Below are positions 42,145 through 51,013 of a stretch of 64,000 nucleotides of DNA, piece after piece. Location of the stretch: positions 62,001-126,000 of the forward strand of contig DATGXK010000008.1 in the NCBI GenBank assembly GCA_035299025.1. The letters are read 5' to 3'. The stretch is from Leadbetterella sp035299025. GTDB lineage: Bacteria > Bacteroidota > Bacteroidia > Cytophagales > Spirosomataceae. How positions within the stretch are numbered: position 1 is the stretch's first letter; the number at the start of each line of letters is the position of its first letter. Both the position numbers and the translations under genes were made by a program. Under the pieces are notes generated by a model that saw only the letters and a list, made by a program, of their open reading frames with translations, was not told where the DNA came from and ran no database searches.

Positions 42145-44589
42145 TTATTTATCCTTAAATTTATCTTCTAAAACTTTCATAAAATAGCCGCCAACCACAC
42201 TTCTTGCTTGAAAACCTACCATTTTTCCTGATTTTGTATCGTGCCAGTCACTGATAGGCACACGGCTGGTAGTATTTTGTGAATAGTAATAAATTGGCTT
42301 CAACAAAGCATCAAAATCTGCTTTGTTGTCAGTCAAAACCGATGTCCAAACTATCCAGTCAGATTTAGTGTAAGTCGCACGACTGTCGAGTGGCAAGCCA
42401 AATTGATTTTGTTTGGTGAGATAATATTTCACTTCCTTTTCAAATACACTTCTCGGGAAATAATTCAGCTTCAATACTTTATCCCAAACCAAATTATACT
42501 TCTGACTCCAAGTATCTTTTTTGTCGAAAGTCAAAGCATAATGGTCGCCTGCTGAGGCCATTTCTTGCCATTTTGTTACGTATTCTCTTGTGAGTTTTTC
42601 GTATTTGTTGTAAAGTTCGGTTTCGTTCAATTGCTTTGCCAACTGCGTGAAAGTTTCGAGAGCCACAATGGCTTTTATCGAAAGATTGGTGTTACGAGCC
42701 AAATGTCCCGCAAAATCATCGGTGCAAAGTTGCGTAGCTGGGTCGAAACCTTCTTTGCTCAAATAATCTGCCCAAATCTTGATGGTTTCCCAGTGCTTTT
42801 TTGCATAATCAGTTTTGCCTTCGGCTTTACAAATAGCCGCCGCCAGAATTATCATATTTCCACATTCTTCTACTGGCATATCTTCGCCATACGTTTGTCC
42901 ATTGGCCAACGGATACGTTCCCAAATCATGAGCCGCAAAAGGTTTTTTCCATTTTCCACTTTCGCTATAATAAAAAATACCATTGAGCATACCTTTCAGC
43001 AAATCGGGATTATAAACCAAAAACAACGGAGCAGATGGATAAGTCACATCAACGGTATTGATTGAGCCATTGCTAAAATTTTCTTTCGATAAAAACAAAA
43101 TCTCTCCTTCTGGACTTTTCACCAATTTATGGGCCGAAATTGCCTGACGATAAGCCAATTCACAAAGAGCTGCGTAATCTGCTCCACCTGATTTTAGAGC
43201 ATCATTATATATCATCTCGTTGGTTTGCTGACATTTTTCGATGATACTCGGATATTCTTTCGAGGCTTTTGCCATGAGCATTTCAATCGTAGTCGCTTTG
43301 TCTTCTTTCCACCACGGCAACAAGTTTTTACCAAAATATTGAATCGAATAAAGGTCGTCATAGCCCAACATTATTACTTGTTCTTTTGCCTGACTGCCGA
43401 TGCTTCCCATATTTGCAACTGTGTGCAAGGATAACTTTTTGCCAGTTTTTGCAGCAGTTTTTCCTATTTGAAAAGGTTTTGCATTATCAGATACTAATTG
43501 GCTGATGTTTTTATCATTCGCAACCGCTACATACATATAGCCCCAGTCGATGCGTAAATCATCGCCTTTTTTCTTCAAAATAGCTTGTTCGGTTGTGCCA
43601 GCTTTCAAAATACTGAGGTTATTTGCCACATATTTATTAGCCGAAACTTCCTGCGAGTTGACATTGCAAGCAATATCGGTCGAGGCCGCAAAACTCAATT
43701 CTACTGCATGATTTTTGCCATCATTAGCTTTTACTCTGGTAGAAACGTAGGAAACTGGGCGAGCTAAAATATCTAAATCTTTTATCAATAAAGGCGATGT
43801 AAACGTAACATTGAGGTCGATTTTTCCACAAGAAAACTCATAAATAGTTTGTGTAGCATTGATTTTTACGCTTTTTTGTTCAGCCAAAACGATATTTTGA
43901 GCTTTAGCAGGAATAGCTTTTTGTACAATTCCGACATCGACCAATGCACCACCGCCCGTGTTGATTACGTGAATCGCAAAAACGTTTTTACCTTTTTTCA
44001 GCTTAGATTTCATCTCGGCTGACATTGGCAACATCAAATATTTTCCTGCACAGCAGCGAGCCGTGTAGATGAGTTCGCCATTGAGATAGACCCAAACATC
44101 ATCATCATGTTGTAATTTGAGCAATGGCTCATTGAAATCAACTTTATCAAGCGTGAAAGTGCGACGAAACCAAATGTCTCTCGAAGTCCAACGTGTTTTT
44201 GAGACTCCATCAATGTTACCTACGGGTGCAATGGCCGTTTTCCATTGGCTATCATTGAAGGTTGATTTCATCCAATCATCAGTAGGGGCAGTTTCAGTGT
44301 ATTTTGCTTGATAATTTACATCATCGCCCGCTGGCAAAATATTGTTGAAACTTGGGCTTTCGGCACCCAAAAATTGATAAATAGTGCCATCAACTTTCAG
44401 AAAACCCGTCAATGAATGAGCGTTGCCCGTCCAATGCTTAGTTGGCGAAGCATTCAGTTGATCGGTGTTTGACCAAATACTAAAATATGGGTCATGCGTG
44501 ATGAGCGGATAGGCAGGTGCTTTGGTGCTTTGCGAAAAGGCATTAAAGCCCAGCAAGGCCAATAAAATGACTAAAAGATAAGATTTCAT
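42145..44589 (-). CDS. Secreted glutaminase-A-like protein (DUF4964/5127/4965/1793)
   Basis: About 814 residues. Start at ATG 44589 gives a signal peptide (MKSYLLVILLALLGFNAFSQ); a longer frame from 44637 would place it internally. Domain order matches fungal and Bacteroidota glutaminase A-like proteins. It has the N-terminal PAYPLITHDPYFSIWSNTDQLN, then a galactose-binding-like insert (TRWTSRDIWFRRTF...LQHDDDVWVYLNGELIY), DUF5127/4965, and an alpha/alpha toroid DUF1793 with HDLGTYPLANGQ, EDMPVEECGNMIILAAA and PLDSRATYTKSDWIVWT. It is likely periplasmic, acting on glutamine or a carbohydrate-related substrate. Confidence 0.85.
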   Translation of the reverse strand: MKSYLLVILLALLGFNAFSQSTKAPAYPLITHDPYFSIWSNTDQLNASPTKHWTGNAHSLTGFLKVDGTIYQFLGAESPSFNNILPAGDDVNYQAKYTETAPTDDWMKSTFNDSQWKTAIAPVGNIDGVSKTRWTSRDIWFRRTFTLDKVDFNEPLLKLQHDDDVWVYLNGELIYTARCCAGKYLMLPMSAEMKSKLKKGKNVFAIHVINTGGGALVDVGIVQKAIPAKAQNIVLAEQKSVKINATQTIYEFSCGKIDLNVTFTSPLLIKDLDILARPVSYVSTRVKANDGKNHAVELSFAASTDIACNVNSQEVSANKYVANNLSILKAGTTEQAILKKKGDDLRIDWGYMYVAVANDKNISQLVSDNAKPFQIGKTAAKTGKKLSLHTVANMGSIGSQAKEQVIMLGYDDLYSIQYFGKNLLPWWKEDKATTIEMLMAKASKEYPSIIEKCQQTNEMIYNDALKSGGADYAALCELAYRQAISAHKLVKSPEGEILFLSKENFSNGSINTVDVTYPSAPLFLVYNPDLLKGMLNGIFYYSESGKWKKPFAAHDLGTYPLANGQTYGEDMPVEECGNMIILAAAICKAEGKTDYAKKHWETIKIWADYLSKEGFDPATQLCTDDFAGHLARNTNLSIKAIVALETFTQLAKQLNETELYNKYEKLTREYVTKWQEMASAGDHYALTFDKKDTWSQKYNLVWDKVLKLNYFPRSVFEKEVKYYLTKQNQFGLPLDSRATYTKSDWIVWTSVLTDNKADFDALLKPIYYYSQNTTSRVPISDWHDTKSGKMVGFQARSVVGGYFMKVLEDKFKDK

Positions 44590-44928
44590 GAAAATTATAG
44601 GTTGAATAAATGATAGTCGATTTTGCATATAAAGCAAAACTTGGCGGTAAAATTAAGTGGCGATGGTGGGATATCAACACCTTAAATATGCAATAAGACC
44701 GACAAAGAGATTGCTCAACAGTGTTATTTTGAATTAAAAATTCCAAAAAAATAAGATTAACTGATTGACTAATAGAATTTTGAAAAATAAAAAGTACCAG
44801 TATTTTCCAAAACTGCAAATGTTTGCCTAAAAAATCGAATTCGTAAAACATATTTCTACAAATCTTAGCAAGAATCGGATTTTTTGGAAAGAAAACTATA
44901 TCGACATTTGTACCATCAAAATGAGAAT
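44590..44928. other. Divergent intergenic region, glutaminase-like/ada
   Basis: 339 bp without a gene. The only structure seen is TTTTGC-N7-GCAAAA at 44621-44639, 32 bp before the glutaminase-like gene, a possible operator. No exact -33/-7 promoter was found for either side. Confidence 0.4.
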
Positions 44929-45771
44929 ATGGAAACGCAAGACAAACTGAATTACGATAGAATAGCCGAAGCAATTGATTTTATCAAAAACAATTTCAAA
45001 GCCCAACCCAACCTAGACGAAGTGGCCGAAAAAGTTCATCTGAGTCCTTTTCATTTCCAAAGGCTCTTTAGCGAGTGGGCAGGCACAAGTCCCAAGAAGT
45101 TTTTACAATACACCACCGTTGAGCATGCCAAGAAACTTTTAAAAGCCAACCAAACCTCAGTCTTCGTAACTGCCCATGAAACTGGCCTTTCAGGCACTAG
45201 TCGTTTGCACGATTTGTTTGTAAATATTGAAGGCATGACACCATCAGAATATAAAAACGGAGGCAAAAACCTGAAGATAAACTACAGTTTTGCCGAAAGT
45301 CCTTTTGGAAACATCCTTGTGGCATCCACCGAAAAGGGTATCTGTCACATGGCATTTTATGATAATGAGCAATCAGCTTTCGAAACGCTTCAAAGTCATT
45401 TTCCAGAGGCTATTTTTCAAAGAAAACTAGATATTTTACAACAAAATGCCCTTTTTATTTTTCAAAACGACTGGACCAAGCTCAAAGAAGTAAAACTGCA
45501 CCTAAAAGGCACAGACTTTCAGCTAAAAGTTTGGGAAACGCTCTTGAAAATACCCATGGGACAATTAACCACCTATGGCACCGTAGCACAACAAATCGAC
45601 AAACCCAGTGCCTCCAGAGCTGTTGGAACGGCCATCGGCAGCAATCCAGTGGCGTTTTTGATTCCCTGTCACAGGATTATCCAATCGTCTGGAAATCTGG
45701 GCGGATATATGTGGGGAACCACCAGAAAAACCGCCATTATTGGTTGGGAAAGTGCAAAACTAAACCCCTAA
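44929..45771 (+). CDS. AraC-type HTH fused to O6-alkylguanine-DNA alkyltransferase
   Basis: 280 residues, start at ATG 44929 (METQDKLNYDRIAEAIDFIK). Residues 10-108 are an AraC-type double helix-turn-helix (HLSPFHFQRLFSEWAGTSPKKFLQYTTVEHAKKLL). Residues 118-275 are the MGMT/Ogt domain with acceptor Cys247 in FLIPCHRII and the Arg finger region SASRAVGTAIGSNP. It matches E. coli Ada without the N-terminal zinc domain that accepts methyl from phosphotriesters. It therefore repairs O6-methylguanine and probably regulates, but the activation switch must differ. Its stop shares one base with the next start (TAATG). Confidence 0.9.
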   Translation: METQDKLNYDRIAEAIDFIKNNFKAQPNLDEVAEKVHLSPFHFQRLFSEWAGTSPKKFLQYTTVEHAKKLLKANQTSVFVTAHETGLSGTSRLHDLFVNIEGMTPSEYKNGGKNLKINYSFAESPFGNILVASTEKGICHMAFYDNEQSAFETLQSHFPEAIFQRKLDILQQNALFIFQNDWTKLKEVKLHLKGTDFQLKVWETLLKIPMGQLTTYGTVAQQIDKPSASRAVGTAIGSNPVAFLIPCHRIIQSSGNLGGYMWGTTRKTAIIGWESAKLNP

Positions 45772-46496
45772 TGAGAATGGAAAATAACGAAATAAGCACA
45801 AAACTGGACGAAGTAAACTGGAAAGCTTTTGGCGAATCTATGCATGAGAACGGCTATGCTATCATTCCAAATTTTCTTTCGGCAAATCTCTGTGAAGAGT
45901 TTATTGAAAACTACAGCAATGCCGCATGGTATAGAAAAACAGTGTTTATGGAACGCTACAGATTTGGACTGGGTGAATACAAATATTTCAAATACCCACT
46001 TCCAAATCTTATTTCAGAAATTAGAACAGCTATCTATCCAAAGCTTGCACCAATAGCAAATCTGTGGTTTAAAGTCCTAAATATCGAAACAGAATTTCCA
46101 GAAACTCATGAAGAAATGTTGGAAAAATGCCATAAAAATGACCAATTAAAACCAACTGTTCTGATTTTAAAATATGGCATGGGAGGTTACAACACTTTGC
46201 ACCAAGATCTGTATGGCGATGTGTTTTTCCCCATTCAAACCGTGTTGTTTCTGAACCAACCCGAAGAGGATTACACTGGCGGCGAGTTTGTACTTACCCA
46301 ACAAACACCAAGAGCCCAATCCAAGGCCATAGTTTTGAAACCAAATAAGGGCGATATGCTGGTTTTTACCACCAATTTCAGACCAATAAAAGGCTCAAAA
46401 GGTTATTATAGAGTAAATATGAAACATGGTGTAAGCGAAATTCATAGCGGAGAACGCCATACTTTGGGCATCATTTTTCATGACGCTCTAACCTGA
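45771..46496 (+). CDS. 2OG-Fe(II) oxygenase of the ada cluster
   Basis: 241 residues from ATG 45771 (a second ATG lies two codons on). Double-stranded beta-helix oxygenase: iron ligands H144 and D146 in LHQDLYGD, a distal His at 219 or 225 in MKHGVSEIHSGERH, and Arg229 as likely 2-oxoglutarate ligand. LFLNQPEEDYTGGEFVL is the common strand before the second half. The N-terminal helical part (HENGYAIIPNFLSANLCEEFI) resembles prolyl-hydroxylase-like and COG3826 members rather than AlkB. It is translationally coupled to the AraC-Ogt gene, so a role in the alkylation response is likely. Confidence 0.87.
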   Translation: MRMENNEISTKLDEVNWKAFGESMHENGYAIIPNFLSANLCEEFIENYSNAAWYRKTVFMERYRFGLGEYKYFKYPLPNLISEIRTAIYPKLAPIANLWFKVLNIETEFPETHEEMLEKCHKNDQLKPTVLILKYGMGGYNTLHQDLYGDVFFPIQTVLFLNQPEEDYTGGEFVLTQQTPRAQSKAIVLKPNKGDMLVFTTNFRPIKGSKGYYRVNMKHGVSEIHSGERHTLGIIFHDALT

Positions 46497-46732
46497 AAAG
46501 ATGATAAAACATTCTGAAATAAACGCCTTAGATTTACATCGGTAAATCCGCCAAAAACAAATTTGTTTGGGCGGAAATCTTAATCTCAAAATCTACGGAA
46601 CACTCGGCTGCCGTTAAGGAAAAAGAATAAAAAAACAGAATAGGGTGTTCTTTGGTTCTGAACAAGAAGCAATAAAGCATAATTTTAGACCGTGTGGTCA
46701 TTGTATGAAAAGTAAATATATAATCTGGAAAA

Positions 46733-47341
46733 ATGGACTTGTTTGATTTCAAACCGGACGCCTCAAAAAACTGGTTGCCTTATGAAGGAACTGTGAATTA
46801 TTACGGAAAATTGCTGAATCAAGAAGCGGCAAATCATTATTTGAAGGCACTGTTAGAAAATATAGAATGGCGAAACGACGAAGCCGTGATTTTTGGAAAG
46901 AAAATAATCACTAAACGTAAAGTGGCCTGGTATGGCGAAAAACCCTTTGAATATACCTATTCCAACACCACCAAACACGCACTTTTGTGGACCAAAGAGC
47001 TTTTAGAGCTGAAACAATTAATAGAAAACGAAACTGGAGAGACCTTCAATTCATGCCTCCTAAACCTGTATCATTCTGGTGATGAAGGGATGGCATGGCA
47101 CAGTGATGGCGAAAAAGACCTCAAAAAAAATGGAGCCATAGGTTCGCTCAGCTTCGGAGCAGAGCGGAAATTTGCGTTCAAGCATAAGAAGTCCAAAGAA
47201 AAAATTGAGTTGATACTCGAGCACGGCAGTTTATTGGTCATGAAAGACACCACCCAAACACATTGGCTGCATAGGCTTCCACCTACCAAGTTGGTTTCTA
47301 AACCGCGGGTAAACCTCACTTTTAGGACAATTGTAGAGTAA
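46733..47341 (+). CDS. alkB: AlkB-like DNA/RNA repair dioxygenase
   Basis: 202 residues of the AlkB family: NLYHSGDEGMAWHSDGEKDL with iron ligands H123 and D125, LSFGAERKFAFKH, third ligand H180 in THWLHRLPP, and the C-terminal RVNLTFRTIVE with Arg192 and Arg198, which bind 2-oxoglutarate. It oxidatively removes methyl from 1-methyladenine and 3-methylcytosine. It is 236 bp downstream of the coupled oxygenase, with nothing else in the gap, so it may have its own promoter but belongs to the same repair neighbourhood. Confidence 0.92.
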   Translation: MDLFDFKPDASKNWLPYEGTVNYYGKLLNQEAANHYLKALLENIEWRNDEAVIFGKKIITKRKVAWYGEKPFEYTYSNTTKHALLWTKELLELKQLIENETGETFNSCLLNLYHSGDEGMAWHSDGEKDLKKNGAIGSLSFGAERKFAFKHKKSKEKIELILEHGSLLVMKDTTQTHWLHRLPPTKLVSKPRVNLTFRTIVE

Positions 47342-47485
47342 TCCGAGAAATTCTGCCTTTTTTCATTAGAATCAGAGCTCGAAGCGTAAGAAAAATTTAT
47401 TTGTTACGTTGGCTTTATGCTGGTTGATGGAATTTTTATTCCGCCAAAACCATTCTTTTATTAAACCAACCCTTGTGCATCAACA

Positions 47486-48343
47486 ATGACAGCTTCAAAA
47501 CGACTCACAAAAGATACTGTTCTAATTACCATTGGCATCTTTTCGGCAGCCTTCGGATTTAAGGGATTTTTACTTACCAATCACTTTATAGACGGCGGAG
47601 CCACAGGCATTTCACTTTTGATTTCAGCCTTGACCAAAATACCCCTCTCCTACCTTATTGTGGGCATCAACTTGCCATTCGTAATCATGGGCTACAAAAT
47701 AGTAGGACGGCAATTTGCCATTAAGACCGCCCTAGCTATTTCCGGCTTGGCATTGGTATTGGCCACGGTTACATTTCCAAATGTTACCAACGACAACCTT
47801 CTGGTAGCCATTTTTGGTGGTTTTTTCCTTGGTGCGGGTATCGGTTTTGCTATCCGGGGTGGAGCGGTTATAGACGGCACGGAGGTTTTGGCCATTTACT
47901 TGAGCCGCAAATTCGGTACCACCATTGGCGACATTATCATTGTCATCAATGTGATGATTTTTGGTGCGGCGGCCTATTTTTTAGGAATGGAGGTTGCTCT
48001 TTACTCAATGATAACTTACTTGGCGGCTTCCAAAACCCTCGATTTTATAGTCGAAGGACTCGAAGAATACACCGGCGTGACCATAATTTCGCCTAAAAAC
48101 GAGGAAATAAGACGGATGATAATTGATAAAATAGGCCGGGGCGTTACGGTTTACAGCGGCAAAAGTGGATACGGAAAACGTGGTGAAATGCTCGAAACAG
48201 ATATTCTATATACAGTGGTTACTAGACTTGAGCTCAACAAACTCAACTCAGAAATAGAGAAAATTGAACCTGACGCTTTTGTGGTGATGAATAGCGTAAA
48301 GGACACCAAAGGTGGTATGATTAAAAAACGCCCGCTTCATTGA
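47486..48343 (+). CDS. YitT-family membrane protein
   Basis: 285 residues: five to six hydrophobic helices in the N-terminal YitT/DUF161 part (GFKGFLLTNHFIDGGATGISLLI, GAGIGFAIRGGAVIDGTEVLAIYL), followed by the cytoplasmic DUF2179 ferredoxin-like domain from about residue 205 (EEIRRMIIDKIGRGVTVYSGKSGYGKRGEMLETDILYTVV). The domain order and length are those of the family. Function is unknown; a transporter or sensor role is often assumed. It is not clearly in an operon. Confidence 0.9.
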   Translation: MTASKRLTKDTVLITIGIFSAAFGFKGFLLTNHFIDGGATGISLLISALTKIPLSYLIVGINLPFVIMGYKIVGRQFAIKTALAISGLALVLATVTFPNVTNDNLLVAIFGGFFLGAGIGFAIRGGAVIDGTEVLAIYLSRKFGTTIGDIIIVINVMIFGAAAYFLGMEVALYSMITYLAASKTLDFIVEGLEEYTGVTIISPKNEEIRRMIIDKIGRGVTVYSGKSGYGKRGEMLETDILYTVVTRLELNKLNSEIEKIEPDAFVVMNSVKDTKGGMIKKRPLH

Positions 48344-48349
48344 ATTTCG

Positions 48350-48390
48350 GTATTGAAAACCATATTTTCAATATCTTTACATTTCAATAC
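48350..48390. promoter_or_regulatory. Three-half-site operator-like array before the DUF2185 gene
   Basis: TATTGAAAA (48351-48359) and TTTTCAATA (48365-48373) form a perfect 9-bp inverted repeat with a 5-nt centre. A third half-site TTTCAATAC follows at 48382-48390. TACATTTC at 48378-48385 is one base off the -7 consensus. Confidence 0.45.
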
Positions 48391-48397
48391 AAATTTT

Positions 48398-48721
48398 ATG
48401 CAATCGAAAATAGAAGAATTTCAGGATATCATACCAACCGGTGGCACATGCATGGCCAGTGGGAAAATTACAGATGAGGGTATGAAGGTAGGCTTTATGT
48501 ATCGCGAAGACCCTGAAGACGAATTTGACACTGGATGGAGGTTTTATTCAGGTACCGAAGACGATGCCTATGTAGAAAATCCAAACAACTTTATGGTTTA
48601 TGACGTAAATACCATCGCCAACTATGACCGCTCTATAGTGCCGATGCTCAAAAAGCCGATTGGTTCAGAATGGGAACGCATAGAAGGCACCAACAAGTTT
48701 CAGCCATTGGAAGAAGAATAA
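48398..48721 (+). CDS. DUF2185 (immunity-like Imm33) protein
   Basis: 107 residues from ATG 48398 (MQSKIEEFQDIIPTGGTCMAS); an earlier in-frame TTG would run through the upstream repeats. The DUF2185 core is clear: KITDEGMKVGFMYREDPEDEFDTGWRFYSGTEDDAYVENPNNF followed by VYDVNTIANYDRSIVPMLKKPIGSEWER. Relatives occur as free proteins and as immunity proteins beside polymorphic toxins. No toxin gene is adjacent here, so the housekeeping-like form is more likely. Confidence 0.82.
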   Translation: MQSKIEEFQDIIPTGGTCMASGKITDEGMKVGFMYREDPEDEFDTGWRFYSGTEDDAYVENPNNFMVYDVNTIANYDRSIVPMLKKPIGSEWERIEGTNKFQPLEEE

Positions 48722-48732
48722 AACCAAGTCTG

Positions 48733-48768
48733 CTGACATAGGGCTGTCAGATAGGCCATTTATTTTTG
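48733..48768 (+). promoter_or_regulatory. Inverted repeat and -7 box before the GyrI-like gene
   Basis: CTGACA (48733-48738) and TGTCAG (48745-48750) form a 6-bp inverted repeat with a 6-nt centre. TATTTTTG (48761-48768) matches TANNTTTG, 14 bp before the start at 48783. The repeat sits where a -33 element or an operator would be. Confidence 0.4.
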
Positions 48769-48782
48769 TAGAAAAAACAAAA

Positions 48783-49226
48783 ATGCAAAAGATAAATATC
48801 ATCGGTGTTTCGGTTAGAACGAGTAACAACAATGGCGAAGCCGCCAGAGACATCCCAGCCCTATGGGGTCGTTTTAGAAGTGAGGGCATATCAGGTTTGA
48901 TACCCAACAAAATAGACGAAACCATTTTCTGTCTTTATACCGACTACGAAAAAGATCACAATGCACCGTACACAACTATTTTGGGTTGTGCAGTAAGCAG
49001 TTTAGACGAAATCCCAAACGGAATGATAGGAAAAACCATAGAAATTGCAAACTATCAGCAGTTTACAGCTAAAGGCAATATCAGCGAAGGAATAGTTTTC
49101 AATGAATGGGTGAAAATCTGGAACACCGACTTGGACAGAGCCTACACCACCGACTTTGAAGTATACGGAACCAAATCTTCAAACCCAGAAAATGCAGAAG
49201 TGGATATTTTTATTGCCTTAAAATAG
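48783..49226 (+). CDS. GyrI-like effector-binding-domain protein
   Basis: 147 residues of the stand-alone GyrI-like (SHS2-fold) small-molecule-binding domain: INIIGVSVRTSNNNGEAARDIPALWGRFRSEGI, YTDYEKDHNAPYTTILGCAVSS, and EWVKIWNTDLDRAYTTDFEVYG with the conserved Trp and Glu. This domain binds drugs or other lipophilic cations in regulators such as BmrR and Rob, and can itself hydrolyse or sequester toxic compounds. No DNA-binding part is attached. The next gene starts 28 bp downstream. Confidence 0.85.
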   Translation: MQKINIIGVSVRTSNNNGEAARDIPALWGRFRSEGISGLIPNKIDETIFCLYTDYEKDHNAPYTTILGCAVSSLDEIPNGMIGKTIEIANYQQFTAKGNISEGIVFNEWVKIWNTDLDRAYTTDFEVYGTKSSNPENAEVDIFIALK

Positions 49227-49254
49227 TTTTTTGGGCCATTCAAAAACACAAATT

Positions 49255-49668
49255 ATGAAAGAGCATACGACCAACTACTTCAACGCATTTATAGAAATTG
49301 CCGAAGACTGTCCGGTTGAAAAAGCCGAAATTCCTCCACAAAAAGGAGACGCCAAATCTGTGGCCAATCTCCAGTTTGAGATGGTCAACAAAAACCCCTA
49401 CAAATTCACTTCAGACGATGTTTTGTTTAGTGTTTTTGCAACAAAAAAAGAGCTTTTGCAAGAAGAACTAGACGAAGCTCGAAAAGCGTTTTTCTCCAAA
49501 GGACAAGCCTGCTTTAGGGCCTCACCACTTACCAAACGCTACGGCTGGGGGCTTCACAGCAATGCAGAAGGCAAAATAGCACTATTTGCGGCAGGTTCTG
49601 ATGAATATGAAAGACTAAAAAATGACCCAAGTCTAAAAAAATATAAAGCAATGAAGTCGAAAAGATAA
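49255..49668 (+). CDS. DUF6157 protein
   Basis: 137 residues from ATG 49255 (MKEHTTNYFNAFIEIAEDCPV). Family pattern throughout: NTNYF-like opening, AEIPPQKGDAKSVANLQFEMV, NPYKFTSDDVLFSVFATK, FFSKGQACFRASPLTKRYGWGLHSNAEGKIAL, and a Lys-rich tail. This is a conserved bacterial cytoplasmic protein without known function. It is likely in the same transcript as the GyrI-like gene (28 bp) and the HD-domain gene (29 bp). Confidence 0.83.
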   Translation: MKEHTTNYFNAFIEIAEDCPVEKAEIPPQKGDAKSVANLQFEMVNKNPYKFTSDDVLFSVFATKKELLQEELDEARKAFFSKGQACFRASPLTKRYGWGLHSNAEGKIALFAAGSDEYERLKNDPSLKKYKAMKSKR

Positions 49669-49697
49669 ATATTTGGTTGAACAAAGAAATAGCAACA

Positions 49698-50291
49698 ATG
49701 ACCAATCTCCAAAAACAAATAGAATTCATAAAAGAAATAGACAAACTGAAGTACATTCAGCGAAAAACCAAGCTTTTGAATAGCGACAGAAACGAAAACG
49801 ATGCCGAGCATAGCTGGCATTTGGCAATCATGGCGGTAATTCTTTCCCAACACGCCAATACCAACATTGACCTTCTGAAAGTCATCAAAATGGTGCTTAT
49901 TCATGATATAGTAGAAATAGACGCCGGAGATACTTTTATTTACGACACACAGAAAAACCACACCAATACCGAAGAGGAACTTTTAGCCGCCAAACGTATA
50001 TTTGGAATTCTACCCACCGAGCAAGCAGAAGAACTAATAACCATTTGGGAAGAGTTTGAGGCAGGTGAAACCGAAGAAGCAAAGTTTGCAAAATCGATGG
50101 ACCGTTTAGAGCCGCTTTTGCAAAATACTTCCAACAATGGCGGTACTTGGAAAGAATATAATGTTGACTTTGAGACCGTTTATGAAAAGAAAAAAGTTAT
50201 AAAAAACGGGTCAGAAGTTATATGGGAATATGCAGAAAATCTGCTTAACGAAAATGTAGAAAAAGGAATTCTGAAGAAAAAGAGTAGCTAA
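49698..50291 (+). CDS. HD-domain (HDDC2/YfbR-like) phosphohydrolase
   Basis: 197 residues from ATG 49698 (MTNLQKQIEFIKEIDKLKYI). HD-fold metal motif: H in DAEHSWHLA, the HD pair in LIHDIVEIDAGDT, and a distal Asp in KSMDRLEPLL. The arrangement fits 5'-nucleotidase YfbR and HDDC2-like enzymes, which dephosphorylate nucleoside monophosphates. It is last gene of a rightward run and converges with ahpD. Confidence 0.88.
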   Translation: MTNLQKQIEFIKEIDKLKYIQRKTKLLNSDRNENDAEHSWHLAIMAVILSQHANTNIDLLKVIKMVLIHDIVEIDAGDTFIYDTQKNHTNTEEELLAAKRIFGILPTEQAEELITIWEEFEAGETEEAKFAKSMDRLEPLLQNTSNNGGTWKEYNVDFETVYEKKKVIKNGSEVIWEYAENLLNENVEKGILKKKSS

Positions 50292-50302
50292 AATTCCATA
50301 AA

Positions 50303-50331
50303 AAAAGGAACGGAGATCATCTCCATTCCTT
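50303..50331 (-). terminator. Terminator, mainly for ahpD
   Basis: AAGGAA...GGAGA pairs with TCTCC...TTCCTT (two stacked stems with one internal mismatch). On the minus strand the hairpin is followed by seven T residues. It can also act weakly on the + strand after the HD-domain gene. Confidence 0.75.
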
Positions 50332-50357
50332 CCATTTTGGAGAAAGTCTCATCTGAT

Positions 50358-50945
50358 TTACAGCAGAACCACAAAACTCTTGATAACCGCCGCTAACCTT
50401 ATAGCATCGAAAATTCGAGATTCCGTACCGCCATGATTTTTCACTGAAGCTTCGTGGGAAGTAACACACTGCTCGCAGCCATTGATGGCCGACACCGCCA
50501 AGCTCATCAGCTCAAAAAACTCCTTTCCCAGCACAGGAGTCATCATCACCGACATCCTGATACCCGCAGGCATGGTTTGGTAGTTTTGATTGGTATGCAT
50601 AAAATGCCTAAATCTATAAAAAATATTGTTGGCATTCATAAGCGACGCACAAGCCGCAGTTTCTTGGATTTCAGTAGAAGTAGCCCCCAATTTCGCAGCC
50701 ATTTCTTCCAATGCAGCCCTCAACACACTGTGCTTTTCATTGATAGCCACCGCCAAAGCAAGAAGAGCGGCTTCTTTTTCACTGAGATTTTGCCCCTTTA
50801 GCACATTTCCTACGTTTATTTTAAGGTCTTTCAAAAACCTTGCATCCACTTCATTGAAACGGTCTATCAGTATACTTTCCAAATCTTCAGGCAAATTCAC
50901 CGATTCAAAAAGTCCTTTTTTTGTATTACTAGCTGTTGCAAACAT
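50358..50945 (-). CDS. ahpD: AhpD-like alkylhydroperoxidase/carboxymuconolactone-decarboxylase-fold protein
   Basis: 195 residues. C-terminal active site CEQCVTSHE with Cys157, Cys160 and His164, the AhpD CxxCxxxH pattern, plus the upstream Glu in NLSEKEAALLALAVAI. In mycobacteria AhpD reduces AhpC with electrons from the lipoamide system. It is downstream of the ahpC-like gene on the same strand (68 bp), which strongly supports the same partnership here. The gap contains a strong hairpin that may set the ratio of the two products. Confidence 0.9.
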   Translation of the reverse strand: MFATASNTKKGLFESVNLPEDLESILIDRFNEVDARFLKDLKINVGNVLKGQNLSEKEAALLALAVAINEKHSVLRAALEEMAAKLGATSTEIQETAACASLMNANNIFYRFRHFMHTNQNYQTMPAGIRMSVMMTPVLGKEFFELMSLAVSAINGCEQCVTSHEASVKNHGGTESRIFDAIRLAAVIKSFVVLL

Positions 50946-50962
50946 TTTCGGTATAAATTAAA

Positions 50963-50995
50963 ATACTACCCGCGATGTTCAACTGCGGGTAGTAT
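50963..50995 (-). terminator. Intercistronic hairpin between ahpC and ahpD
   Basis: ATACTACCCGC (50963-50973) and GCGGGTAGTAT (50985-50995) are perfectly complementary over 11 bp with an 11-nt loop. On the minus strand TTTTAATTT follows, so it can act as a partial terminator or RNA stabiliser after ahpC. Confidence 0.7.
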
Positions 50996-51013
50996 CTGTC
51001 CAAACTAATTTTC

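Noticed and set aside
48398..48721. Toxin-immunity pair
   Set aside because: DUF2185 includes immunity proteins, but no toxin, Rhs or secretion-effector gene lies next to it.
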